A stretch of 64,000 nucleotides of DNA, taken from the NCBI GenBank assembly GCA_027886175.1, contig JAJNNQ010000045.1, forward strand, positions 1,107,001 through 1,171,000. Reading direction: 5' to 3'. The notes under the pieces are model-generated. The model searched no databases. It had not been told where the DNA came from and saw only the letters and a list, made by a program, of their open reading frames with translations. Position 1 is the stretch's first letter; every line of letters starts with the position of its first letter. The DNA is from Phylloscopus collybita (Eukaryota > Chordata > Aves > Passeriformes > Phylloscopidae). Position numbers and translations under genes: made by a program. This document shows, piece by piece, positions 26,201 to 31,522 of this stretch.

Positions 26201-26676
26201 CGCACAGCCCCCGGCCCGGGCAGAGCCGCACAGCCCCCGGGCTCGGGCACAGCCCCGGGCTCGGGCACAGCCCCGGGCTCGGGCACAGCCCCGGGCTCGG
26301 GCACAGCCCCGGCTCGGGCACAGCCGCACAGCCCCCGGCCCGGGCACAGCCCCGGCTCGGGCACAGCCCCGGCTCGGGCACAGCCGCACAGCCCCGGCAC
26401 AGCCGCACAGCCCCGGCCCGGGCACAGCCGCACAGCCCGGTCACAGCCGCACAGCCCTCGGCCCGGGCACAGCCCCGGCAGCAGCGCAGGGCGGGCGGGC
26501 CCCGCCGCTCCTGGCCGGCCCCGCTGGGCCCGCGCCCGCCGGGGAAGCTGCGGGAGCAGCGCGGGGTGCGGGCCCGGAGCAGCGCATCCCTCCCCCGGGA
26601 TCACTCACCGGATCCTGGCGGCCGTGGTGGCGTTGCCGGTCCGTGCCCGCAGACACGCCAGCAGCAGCAGCCTCAT
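736..26676 (-). CDS. GLT1D1: GLT1D1, 5' part of gene (exons 1-6), glycosyltransferase 1 domain-containing protein
   Basis: Six minus-strand exons join in phase to 469 bp coding for the first ~156 residues; the rest lies left of base 1, since the vertebrate protein has roughly 345 residues. The joined protein starts [20 protein letters not shown], continues with a conserved block ending [10 protein letters not shown], then [15 protein letters not shown] and KIYVQSQG, which I recognise as GLT1D1. The family has a GT-B type fold with a glycosyltransferase group 1 (GT4-like) domain; the present part is the N-terminal Rossmann half, while the donor-sugar half is off the window. The physiological substrate is not well established. 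Every junction has GT-AG borders and preserves frame (exon lengths 68, 149, 106, 52, 37 and 57 bp). The gene is divergent from SLC15A4. Intron 1 is 15.4 kb because of an antisense provirus and repeats. Assignment is secure; the exon ends are by eye. Confidence 0.93.
793..2454 (-). other. GLT1D1 intron 5
   Basis: This intron between exons 6 and 5 holds the ~233-bp tandem repeat at 945-1480. An A/T-rich tract lies at 2070-2125. Nothing else was recognised. Confidence 0.6.
945..1480. repeat. Tandem repeat, period ~230-236 bp, about 2.3 copies
   Basis: The motif GCAACCCTCCCACAGG is followed by AGCAGG and AAAAATCCAGTGGCAAA. It begins three times, with the CAAC of each copy at 951, 1187 and 1417. 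The first two spacers also share the block CACAAGTTGTTATTTAGTAA. The third copy is cut short near 1480. Confidence 0.9.
2455..2491 (-). CDS. GLT1D1: GLT1D1 coding exon 5 (37-bp micro-exon)
   Basis: This 37-bp exon starts after acceptor CTTTAAAG and ends before donor GTGAG. It encodes [12 protein letters not shown] and the first base of Gly. An alternative acceptor a few bases downstream (CCAG before ATGCC) breaks the frame, so the AAAG acceptor was chosen because it keeps phase 0 with exon 4 and gives the expected W-P-x-A junction. Confidence 0.85.
2492..3883 (-). other. GLT1D1 intron 4
   Basis: This intron contains short A-rich tracts (2555-2587) and T-rich tracts (2761-2779, 3190-3212). 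No gene or recognised transposon was seen. Confidence 0.55.
3884..3935 (-). CDS. GLT1D1: GLT1D1 coding exon 4
   Basis: The exon is 52 bp, with acceptor ATCCAG and donor GTACGT. It completes Arg and reads [17 protein letters not shown], ending in phase 0. The pattern matches the FAVAF...MKE...W segment of vertebrate GLT1D1. It is too short to be found as an open frame alone; the splice sites and phase support it. Confidence 0.88.
4218..4905. repeat. Compound array: (CA)n blocks alternating with a 24-bp CTGCATTTCCTGCACCCA unit
   Basis: A short cassette recurs about seven times: CCAGCCAGGGGAACACACAC, a CA run of variable length, GCTGCAG, then one to six copies of a ~24-bp unit containing ATCTGCATTTCCTGCACCC. 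The CA microsatellite and the 24-bp minisatellite have expanded together. The minus strand, which is the sense strand of GLT1D1, is the G-rich strand. Confidence 0.93.
5184..5965. repeat. AT-rich island beginning with (TA)n
   Basis: A perfect TA run at about 5185-5220 is followed by ~740 bp of almost pure A/T, built from imperfect TATATTTATA-type words. It is low complexity and unstable-looking, inside GLT1D1 intron 3. Confidence 0.95.
8337..8442 (-). CDS. GLT1D1: GLT1D1 coding exon 3
   Basis: The exon is 106 bp, between acceptor TTTGCAG and donor GTGAGA. It encodes [17 protein letters not shown] and then a charged stretch ending VLEEA with a split Arg. The GGTD motif block is the most recognisable part of this N-terminal domain. 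It joins exon 4 after two bases of the Arg codon. Confidence 0.94.
8910..9060. repeat. Tandem repeat, ~44-bp unit, about 3.5 copies
   Basis: TGTTATGTCATCTGAATAAT recurs at 8918, 8962 and 9006, with a partial copy at 9047, giving steps of 44, 44 and 41 bp. AGAGTAAATAA links the copies. Confidence 0.9.
9515..9705. repeat. A/C-only low-complexity tract, (CAAA)n-like
   Basis: About 190 bp consists almost entirely of A and C in AAACAAACAAAC, CCAAAA and CAACAA words. It gives lysine-, glutamine- and asparagine-rich reading frames that are not evidence of a gene. Confidence 0.9.
9951..10598 (-). mobile_element. Solo LTR-like element, minus orientation
   Basis: Read on the minus strand, the element begins TGTAGGGACAGGATG and ends ...CCACAGCCATGACA, so it has TG...CA ends over ~648 bp. 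It has a TATAA-like word in its middle part (around 10470) and a polyadenylation signal in AAATAAAACCTCTGTTCCC near its 3' end, the usual layout of a retroviral LTR. No internal retroviral sequence adjoins it. Clean target-site duplications are not seen, so the ends or the identity may be slightly off. It lies in the same orientation as GLT1D1. Confidence 0.55.
11038..11186 (-). CDS. GLT1D1: GLT1D1 coding exon 2
   Basis: The exon is 149 bp. The acceptor reads ...CGAAG then GGAACATC, and the donor is CTGCAAG then GTAACC. It completes the split Arg and encodes [15 protein letters not shown], then a stretch containing EIANL, then [10 protein letters not shown], all characteristic of GLT1D1. It joins exon 3 in phase 1 to give a GSRIPFG junction. 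The intron upstream holds the provirus and one solo LTR. Confidence 0.93.
12032..12594 (+). mobile_element. Solo LTR, family A, copy 1
   Basis: This 563-bp element starts TGTTGGAGAGGATGAAGTAG. It contains GAATAAAGGGTTGGACC, a GATTGGTTGATGCTCATTAG block, a doubled ACCAATAAACCACG near its end and CTCATCAGACACCAAC. Direct repeats CACCC flank it at 12027-12031 and 12595-12599. It is homologous along its length to 59498-60057 and, inverted, to 51087-51665. There is no internal retroviral sequence, so it is a solo LTR left by recombination. It lies antisense to GLT1D1. Confidence 0.85.
14195..14907 (+). repeat. 5' LTR of provirus
   Basis: This 713-bp LTR starts TGAAAGAAATTAGCCCC and ends CAATTTATAACA. 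It includes a GC-rich block with CCGCCCCCC near 14415, a possible Sp1-type site, and AATAAA at 14861-14866, placing the polyadenylation signal ~45 bp from the 3' end. No clear TATA box was seen. It differs from the 3' LTR by 5 substitutions (two near 14466, one near 14537, one near 14654, one near 14835) and one base in an A run. Confidence 0.96.
14861..14866 (+). promoter_or_regulatory. LTR polyadenylation signal AATAAA
   Basis: AATAAAGGCC is at the start of the last ~50 bp of the 5' LTR. The same signal occurs at 21266-21271 in the 3' LTR, where it would end a proviral transcript. Confidence 0.75.
14911..14927 (+). other. Primer-binding site, tRNA-Pro type
   Basis: TGGGGGCTCGTCCGGGA lies three bases after the 5' LTR. 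It is complementary to the 3' end of tRNA-Pro, the primer used by many gammaretroviruses. This fixes the plus orientation of the provirus. Confidence 0.95.
14928..16391 (+). other. Proviral leader, unusually long
   Basis: About 1.46 kb of G-rich sequence separates the primer site from the likely gag start. It presumably held the packaging signal and a splice donor, but neither is identified with confidence. Words such as CTGGCTGGGGTA and TACGGCC recur irregularly before the regular 145-bp array begins. Confidence 0.7.
15961..16380 (+). repeat. 145-bp tandem repeat in proviral leader, ~2.9 copies
   Basis: GGGGTGCTGGCTGGGGTAGT starts at 15961, 16106 and 16251, exactly 145 bp apart. Each unit then has ATCTCTAAGGGCGAGATATC and GCACTCTGAGCACTGGCAGG. 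A more diverged copy of the first ~110 bp lies at 15527-15640. The third unit is interrupted before gag. Confidence 0.95.
16392..17690 (+). pseudogene. gag: gag remnant (matrix, proline-rich domain, N-terminal capsid), frameshifted
   Basis: An open frame of 432 codons starts at 16392 with Met-Gly-Gly, giving a glycine at position 2 suited to myristoylation. The frame is open 20 codons further upstream, but the MGG start fits retroviral matrix better. Residues 1-130 are matrix-like with W residues and [10 protein letters not shown]. Residues ~145-270 are proline-rich and contain PPVY, a PPxY late-budding motif. Capsid begins around FPLRKVP (residue ~275), followed by [10 protein letters not shown] and NPNVCTW. 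Near 17640 the frame is lost: the capsid continuation containing DPDSPEGQ lies in another frame (17655-17745). No nucleocapsid zinc knuckle follows. Retroviral gag is certain; function is not expected. Confidence 0.9.
17655..17745 (+). pseudogene. gag: Capsid continuation after frameshift
   Basis: This ~30-codon stretch reads [15 protein letters not shown] and [10 protein letters not shown], matching the C-terminal half of gammaretroviral capsid but in a different frame from 16392-17690. It stops abruptly; sequence resembling the end of pol follows. Confidence 0.8.
17780..17898 (+). pseudogene. pol: Displaced integrase-tail segment
   Basis: The translation [15 protein letters not shown]...KWTAIQDP resembles the later segment at 18964-19110 ([14 protein letters not shown]...EWIATRDP), which is in its normal place at the end of pol. 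The nucleotides are also similar, with a shared AAAGGACCA. Here it lies ahead of the integrase start, directly after capsid, so it is out of order. Confidence 0.75.
17899..19230 (+). pseudogene. pol: pol remnant: integrase only, with stops, a frameshift and a lost catalytic Asp
   Basis: Three TGA stops (18000, 18027, 18084) interrupt the integrase N-terminal region in one frame. A CLIC zinc-binding half follows at ~18150, then a frameshift. From ~18217 the core reads through to a fourth TGA at 18637 and resumes in the same frame to 19230. The core has the DD35E layout: the second Asp is at 18424 (SDRGPHF) and Glu at 18532 (GRVERMN), 35 residues apart. The first Asp position is AAT (Asn) at 18250-18252, in VNFAEVP. 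The C-terminal part has [11 protein letters not shown] and FEGPFQVLL. No protease, reverse transcriptase or RNase H motif was found. It is a non-functional remnant. Confidence 0.88.
19390..20562 (+). CDS. env: env-like open reading frame, shortened envelope
   Basis: This frame is open for 390 codons; a start at 19618 (314 codons) is more likely, because it puts a hydrophobic leader ([18 protein letters not shown]) at the N terminus. A short cysteine-containing surface part follows. Then comes an amphipathic helix-like stretch containing [18 protein letters not shown], typical of the transmembrane subunit's heptad region, a W-rich pre-membrane stretch ([15 protein letters not shown]) and a membrane helix ([20 protein letters not shown]), and a ~65-residue tail. 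The CWxC-type motif, a clear furin site and the usual CX6CC after the helix are not seen, so surface and ectodomain parts are missing. It is shorter than a normal envelope (~550-600 residues). Whether it is expressed is unknown. Confidence 0.75.
   Translation: MESGNKQGRTPQIQPKNSPTQEARPGETKENPQSKMGAGSYWTLGGTNSSPTDMMRRKNPLTQEARPGETKGSTNRMVHTGLLEGLIVVLLITDGAYSECCHSVCDGENLQSLMRVHTHVNPTCFDMIQLSTCQKEKKTILDYKKAATFKQCLTGKCPIREWFCFKKLRNTEGVADLIKRKYQKGRRGSTQTWKSKIQTPKGIVKTYRPATWTQDKSWRCRTPIYMLNKIIRLSNKTALALDHISNQLAQTRAVVYQIKLAVDYESKVIKNISKEIQKIAYVSTQEWKPLINMDWWDNFWSFEGTWWEKVVFIAISAFVSLLLLPCILPCLIRTVATTVQASLQIPKVKIQKPTNTIRLEPQEKLSTAKRIYDQYQELKQIYSLESDMAN
19446..19672 (+). repeat. ~120-bp direct duplication at start of env-like frame
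   Basis: GACCCAAGAGGCAAG(A/G)CCAGGTGAGACC occurs at 19446 and 19572, and GGTTCATACTGGACTCTTGG at 19504 and 19620. The two ~105-bp copies differ by indels and substitutions. Only the second copy leads into a continuous hydrophobic signal-like segment. Confidence 0.88.
20582..20600 (+). other. Polypurine tract
   Basis: The run AAAGAAATAGAGGGGGGA directly precedes the 3' LTR, with one T before its TG. This is the expected site of plus-strand DNA priming. Confidence 0.85.
20601..21312 (+). repeat. 3' LTR of provirus
   Basis: This 712-bp LTR is almost identical to the 5' LTR (5 substitutions and one 1-bp indel by eye, about 0.7%). It ends AATTTATAACA and is followed by GTACC, the second copy of the target-site duplication. 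Confidence 0.96.
22315..22815. repeat. GC-rich minisatellite, ~42-48-bp unit
   Basis: About 11 variants of ATGCAGAGCCTGCAGGGACC followed by CCCTGGGACCCCCCAGC(A/C)CC make up this array. The minus strand, which is the GLT1D1 sense strand, is G-rich. The repeat keeps long frames open on both strands (over 200 codons); these are periodic translations, not genes. Confidence 0.93.
23885..24182. repeat. T/G-only low-complexity tract
   Basis: About 300 bp of TTTTG, TTTTTTGG and GGTTTTTT words with very few C or A. Its phenylalanine-rich frames are meaningless. It may be the remains of a poly(A)-derived or simple repeat on the minus strand. Confidence 0.92.
24597..24680. repeat. 26-bp tandem repeat, ~3 copies
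   Basis: ACCTGGGGGCAGGAGGA followed by GCCCCCCAC or ACCCCCCAC occurs twice in full, with partial copies on both sides (CACCTGGTGGGGGCAGGAAC before, ACCTGGGGCAGGGA after). Confidence 0.8.
26205..26475. repeat. GC-rich ~18-bp tandem array next to GLT1D1 exon 1
   Basis: Variants of GGGCACAGCCCCGG(G)CTC and GCACAGCCGCACAGCCC repeat about 15 times, ending ~130 bp from the exon 1 donor. It is part of a CpG-rich region that reaches from ~25800 to ~26870. Confidence 0.88.
26609..26676 (-). CDS. GLT1D1: GLT1D1 coding exon 1
   Basis: The 68-bp coding part begins with ATG at 26676-26674 and ends at a strong donor (GTGAGT just below 26609). It encodes [20 protein letters not shown] followed by RI and two bases of an Arg codon completed by exon 2. 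The TGN near residue 14 fits the glycine-rich start of a GT-B N-terminal domain. The start codon lies directly downstream of GC-rich 5'UTR sequence carrying GGAGC/GCGGA pentamer repeats. No upstream in-frame start with similar family resemblance was seen. Confidence 0.9.
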
Positions 26677-26870
26677 AGCGGCCGCTCCGCTCCGCTCCGC
26701 TCCGCTCTGCTCCGCCCGCAGCCGCCGCCTCCGCCTCACCTGCCCGCGGGCCCGGAAACGGCGCTGCCGAGCGGGCCCGGAGCGGCGGCCAGCCCCGCAC
26801 AGCTGTCCCCGGGCACAGGGCACCTGGCTACCGAGCAGGAGGGGCCGGGTGCCTTCCCACGCCTCTGAGG

Positions 26871-29800
26871 GCGCTGGGTGTTTTTGTTAGCCGGGCACAG
26901 GGATGACGCGTTAATGCCAAGGCCTCCTGAGAAGAACATCACAGCCTGTGCCTCCGGGTTTCGCCATGTGCCTGCCATGAGGTGCTGATGCTCGGTGCAG
27001 GAACATGGTTAAAATAAAACCTAAACGTGGGTAAGATGCCAAGCACCGGAGCAGCCAGAGGAATGTGCCAGTCCAAAGAAAGGAGGCAATGGGATGGCCA
27101 AAGGTCACTGCAGACATCAGGAAGGGCACACAACGAAGCAGAGCCAAAGGTGTGTGAGACCAGGGGAAAGGTCCGGGAAAAAAAAAACCAAAAAACCCCA
27201 AAACAAAACAAAACCCACAGCAGCATCCAAAGGTACAACAAAAGAAGGAAGAGAAAAAGAACAAACCTGAACTGCAGAGGACAAAGAGCATATCCCAAAG
27301 CAGCAAGCCAATCTGCAGGATGAAAGGGACCCACCCCAATCACAGCCAGAAACACGGGGCAGCTGAGAGGGGCAGCAGGCAGGGAGAGGAGAGGCCAGTT
27401 CAGGGACATGAATAGGAAACAGGTGGCTGATGGTGGATACCCACCTGGACTTGATCAGCATCTTGTAAAAGGATTGAGAACAGGTGCAGGACATTGGGGG
27501 TGATAAGAAGCAGGGCCCATTGGACAGGAAAAGTCACTTTTTTGCTTAGAACCTGGTCAGATTGCCTGCACCAGGGGCACACAGGTGCCAGCTGCCCCCA
27601 AGGCTGGAGAGTACTTTTGGAAAAGTGGTTTCCAAACCACCAAAAAAGTGGTTTTCATTATTATGGCCTAAATTACTCTTCAAATTTCAGTGTTAGGTAG
27701 ACAGAAAAAAATATGCCACGTGCAGAGGAATATTGAATTCAATAATTTTCGACACAGTACTTCTTCCAATGTTTTGTGTTGACTTCTGAGGCTTACAGGT
27801 GCTCTGGAATTGAGAGTTTAGAAGTGATAAAAGCACACAGGAGTGGGTTCTGGCAAACTGTAAACATTTTGGTAGGCAGGCTCATGTTTTGCTGACGTGT
27901 CTTAATGCTGCAGGGCTGTGTTAACTGCACCTCACTGAGTTATCACTCAGATTCAGCACAACATTATTTAGGCCACTTCCAACTCCACTGGAACTAAAAG
28001 TTTTCTGGCTACAACCCAGAAGAGCAACAAACCTTGCAGAAATGCTAAAAGTAGGGTAAATGCTAATCTAAGGGCAGGCAGAGCCACAGCAGTGTTGTCA
28101 CCATTCTAGGAAGGGTTTCTGGCATGAAATCCCACTGCTGTTGAGATGTAGAGGGGTTTTTGTCAGTCTGGTGACAACTCCAGCCTTGAGGTGGCCCATG
28201 TGGAGCAGAGTTATGAGGTTTCTGAGAGCTGGGCACTGCTGCCCAGGTGTCCCAGACCCAAAGGTGACACCTTTGCATGGAGCTTTCACAGCTGCCTTCC
28301 AGCCCCTGGTACAACAACAGAGCCTCCTGCTTCCAAGCTCTCCCCCACAGCACACCCTGCACCATCCACCCCAGGACGGGCTGGCAGTGTGTGTGTGACA
28401 CATCAAAAACCAAAACTGGAGATCCTGCAGGTGCAGGAGATCTGACTGTGCCTGAGAAAGCCACGTTTTGGGTTAACCAAAGCTGTCCAACACGTTTAGT
28501 GTGCAACGCAAAGAAGACAAAAATGCAAACATTAAAGTAAGACAAAGCCTGCTCCGTGAGCAATGGGGAGGCTCAACCAGTCATCTGAGAAATAAAGAGG
28601 AAATAAAGGAAGCATTCAAAGAGCTCTTAACATTTTATCACTATTTATGGGAACTCTGGCTTTATGCTATATAGGCCTTGACTGAAAAAAATTATCTGGA
28701 AATATGTCTTGAAAATATGGAGATGCATGAATGTATTCCTTTACAGACACAGCTGCACTCACTGTGTTCAAAGAAAAGGTCATGGATGTATCAAAATAAA
28801 GTCTTAAAACACACTGTAGCTAAGTATTGTTAGAAAATTAAATTAGAGAAATTTAAAACCTGGGAAGAAAATGAAAACCTCCTTCCTGAGCTGCTGTACT
28901 GCTAGAGAGAGTGTTTGGGTTCCACCAGCAACTCGTGAATTTCAGTGAGAGCACCCACATCTCTGCACCTGAAGAGTTAAGTACCATTTTAATGTACATT
29001 TCAAATACTGCTCAGCATTGTTTGGTGTTTGTAACTGACAATGTTTGCACCCCAGGTGTGGGATAGGTCAGTACAGAAACCTCACCTCGCTCACCAAGGT
29101 AAATTACAAAGGGCCTAAAACATGAAAATAAGACACAATGAAACAAAGTGTGCTTCCTTACTTTGAGTCTCCAGAAAACACGACTGAACTCCTCAGAACC
29201 TGCACTCACACTTCATGTGACAACACTGTATTAAGCTAGGAAAAGACAAAATGTAATTTTTTTATTACAGAATCGGTCATGTTACAGTAGCTCACAGAGA
29301 GATGTCTGAACAGCTGGTTGCCTCTTCCTCATTGTCCTTTGTCATGAAATTTGTTAGCTAGATAAGAGAGCAAATGTATTTAATGAGTCATTTTTATGGC
29401 ATATGTTATTTACAGAGGCCCATTGTTAAATGAATATATTTACTTTTACAGGCATCACTTGCTCCACCACCACCACTGTTCCAAAGTAAGTCATGCCTAA
29501 ATGTTTGGCCTGCAACTATGTGATGTCAATCAATTTTCCACTGAAAACACACAACCAGCAGTGTCTTACCCACTTGGTTCTGGCCAAAAACAAGACTTTA
29601 GGATCTGCTGCTGAAGACAATTTCACAGGTTCACAACCTCGACGTGACGGTGGAACCGCAGCACACTGCAGGGCTCTAATCCTGCAAGCCCTAATTGATG
29701 TTTTCCCCTTTTAATCACATGCTCTGTCCCACTGAGAGCAGAGTGCTCATTCTCCACGTGTACCTGTGTGATTCCTGCACGCCCTCACACTCAGCTGCTG

Positions 29801-29990
29801 CTTCCAAGCACATATAAAAACACACATATAAAAACACACATATAAAAACACACATATAAAAACACACACAAACCCAGCCTTTCCCAGCGCACATTTATCA
29901 CCTTTTCCTGCTGAAAGGCCTTCTTGTGAGACAATCTTAAACTACAGCATTAAATAATCCTAAAAAACCCCCAAAGATGATTTGGGATCT
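26871..29990. other. Intergenic region between GLT1D1 and SLC15A4
   Basis: No exon was recognised. The stretch contains an A/C-rich tract at 27177-27220 and the 14-bp tandem repeat at 29811-29873. Otherwise it is unremarkable AT-rich DNA. Confidence 0.55.
29811..29873. repeat. 14-bp tandem repeat CATATAAAAACACA, ~4 copies
   Basis: CATATAAAAACACA starts at 29811 and 29825 and continues with the same 14-bp step, ending in CACACACA. Confidence 0.9.
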
Positions 29991-30384
29991 GGAGCATCTC
30001 TCTCTTGAGCGAACGTGGGAGCTGGGCCTGTTTAGTCTCGAGAAGGCTGAAAAGGGATCTCATTAATGCACAAAAATATCACCGAGGCAGATGCCAAGAA
30101 ATTGGTGCCAGGCTCTTTTCAGTGCTGCCCAGCAACAGGATGAGGAACAATGCCCATGAACTAAAGCACAAGTTCTACCTCTCCATGGAGAACTTTTCAC
30201 TCAGGATGGCAGAGCACGGGAGCAGCTGCCCAGGGAGGTGGTGGATGCTGCCTCTGCAGACATTCCAAACCCACCTGGCCGCCTTCCTGAGCCACCTGCT
30301 CCAGCTGGCCTTGCCTCGGCAGCGGCCTTGCACTGGGCCATCTCCAGAGGCCCCTTCTGACCCAAACGCTTGGGAGATTCTGTG
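29991..30384 (+). mobile_element. CR1 LINE, 3' end
   Basis: The order of diagnostic words is that of a CR1 3' end: GGAGCATCTCTCTCTTGAG, GGGAGCTGGGCCTGTTTAG, CTCATTAATGCACAAAAATA, GCCAGGCTCTTTTCAGTG, CTGCCCAGGGAGGTGGTGGA, ATCTCCAGAGGCCCCTTCTG and the terminal ATTCTGTGA. It is a decayed, 5'-truncated copy ending ~570 bp before the SLC15A4 start codon. Confidence 0.9.
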
Positions 30385-30511
30385 AAAATCCATTTCCCCG
30401 CGTGTGGTAACTGTGACAACCCATCACCCATTTCCCTGCTGTAGCCCCGCCACGAGCGGCATCGCCTTCAGAGCGGGGAGAGGCGCTGCAACCCGCGGGG
30501 TGCCCAGCTCC

Positions 30512-30668
30512 GGCCGGGCACTGCCGGCTGCTCTGCCCGACACCCTGAGGGACCGCCCCGCCACCCAACCGGGCACTGCCGGCCGCTCTGCAGGGCACCC
30601 GGAGGGACCTCCTCGCCACGCAACCGGGCACTGCCGGCCGCTCTGCCCGACACCCTGAGGGCCGCCCA
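30512..30668. repeat. 55-bp tandem repeat in SLC15A4 promoter region, ~2.8 copies
   Basis: GGGCACTGCCGGC(T/C)GCTCTGC starts at 30516, 30571 and 30626, exactly 55 bp apart, with CACCC and GAGGGACC between copies. Confidence 0.92.
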
Positions 30669-30750
30669 TCCGCCAGAGCTCCCTCACACCGGCCCGGCCC
30701 CGCCGCTTCCGCCCCGTCGCGCCCCGTTCGGCCACATGACGGCGCGGGGG

Positions 30751-30860
30751 GCGGAGTGACAGCGCGCTCAGCCAATGGCACCGCGCCGCTGCTGGCGGCG
30801 GGGCCGGGTGCGGGCGGAGTGACAGCGGCCTCAGCCAATGGCGCCGCGCCGCTGGCGAGG
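30751..30860 (+). repeat. 63-bp promoter duplication carrying paired CCAAT boxes
   Basis: GCGGAGTGACAGCG and CTCAGCCAATGGC occur at 30751 and, 63 bp later, at 30814. Each copy ends in GCGCCGCT. The two CCAAT boxes are ~180 and ~115 bp before the start codon, a usual distance for NF-Y-type elements. Confidence 0.85.
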
Positions 30861-30952
30861 GGGGCGGTCCCGGCGCCGTTGGTGGGCGTGGGTCCCTCAG
30901 GGCGGGCCGGGAGCGCGGCGGGGCCGCGGCGGGGCCGGGGGGACGCGGGGCC

Positions 30953-31522
30953 ATGGACGAGGCCGAGCCGAGCGAGCGCAGCCCTTTGCTGAGCAGCGGC
31001 GAGCGCGGGCGGGCGGCGATCAGCGCCTTCCAGGGCCGGCGGCTGGCCTGCGCCGCCGTGCTGCTGGCCGAGCTGCTGGAGCGAGTGGCCTTCTACGGCA
31101 TCACCTCCAACTTGGTGCTGTTCCTCAACGGGCCGCCCTATGGCTGGGAGGGCGCGCAGGCCAGCCAGGCGCTGCTGCTCTTCATGGGCATCACCTACCT
31201 GGTGTCGCCGTTCGGGGGCTGGCTGGCCGACGCCCTGCTGGGCAAGTTCGGCACCATCCTGCTGAGCATGGCGCTCTACCTGCTGGGCATGCTGGCCTTC
31301 CCCGTCATCGCCGCGCCGCACACCCGCCAGGGCCTGTGCGGGGACATCCCCCTGTTCCCCGTGGAGAACTGCTCCTCGCCGGCGGCCAACGCCACCCTGG
31401 CGCCCTGCTCCCAGGTGGGAGCCACCCGCTACTGTGCCACCGCCACCTTCGTGGGACTGGTCCTCGTGGGGCTGGGCGTCGGCTCGGTCAAGGCCAACAT
31501 CACCCCGTTCGGGGCAGACCAG
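30953..31522 (+). CDS. SLC15A4: SLC15A4 exon 1 (coding part)
   Basis: This 570-bp coding part (residues 1-190) runs from ATG to ...FGADQ, followed by donor GTCAAG. It holds the dileucine signal, [10 protein letters not shown], the first membrane helices and a luminal loop with NCSS and NATL glycosylation sequons. The frame stays open ~65 codons into the intron, but the next exon restores the conserved [19 protein letters not shown], so the donor at 31523 is preferred. Confidence 0.95.

Larger units (their letters stand above)
11187..26608 (-). other. GLT1D1 intron 1 (15.4 kb)
   Basis: About half of this intron is mobile or tandem sequence: a solo LTR (12032-12594), a provirus (14195-21312), a GC-rich minisatellite (22315-22815), a T/G tract (23885-24182), a 26-bp repeat (24597-24680) and a GC-rich array next to exon 1 (26205-26475). 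Bases 11187-12031, 12600-14190 and 21320-22310 show no recognised genes, only A/T homopolymers near 12880-12915, 13530-13555 and 13635-13651. Confidence 0.6.
25800..26870. promoter_or_regulatory. CpG-rich promoter region of GLT1D1
   Basis: Dense CpG sequence surrounds exon 1 (26609-26676). Directly upstream of the start codon, at 26682-26716, lies a run of CCGCT pentamers (GGAGC/GCGGA on the gene strand), probably 5'UTR or core promoter. No TATA box is apparent, as expected for a CpG-island promoter. The transcription start cannot be placed by eye. Confidence 0.65.
30430..30952 (+). promoter_or_regulatory. CpG-island promoter and 5'UTR of SLC15A4
   Basis: The region is very GC- and CpG-rich. 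CCAAT boxes lie at 30772-30776 and 30835-30839 within a 63-bp duplication, and CACATGAC at 30733-30740 resembles an E-box or M-box site of the MiT/TFE type. The latter fits a lysosomal gene but is only a short match. No TATA box was seen. The start codon context (GGGGCCATGGACG) is a good Kozak site. Confidence 0.7.
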
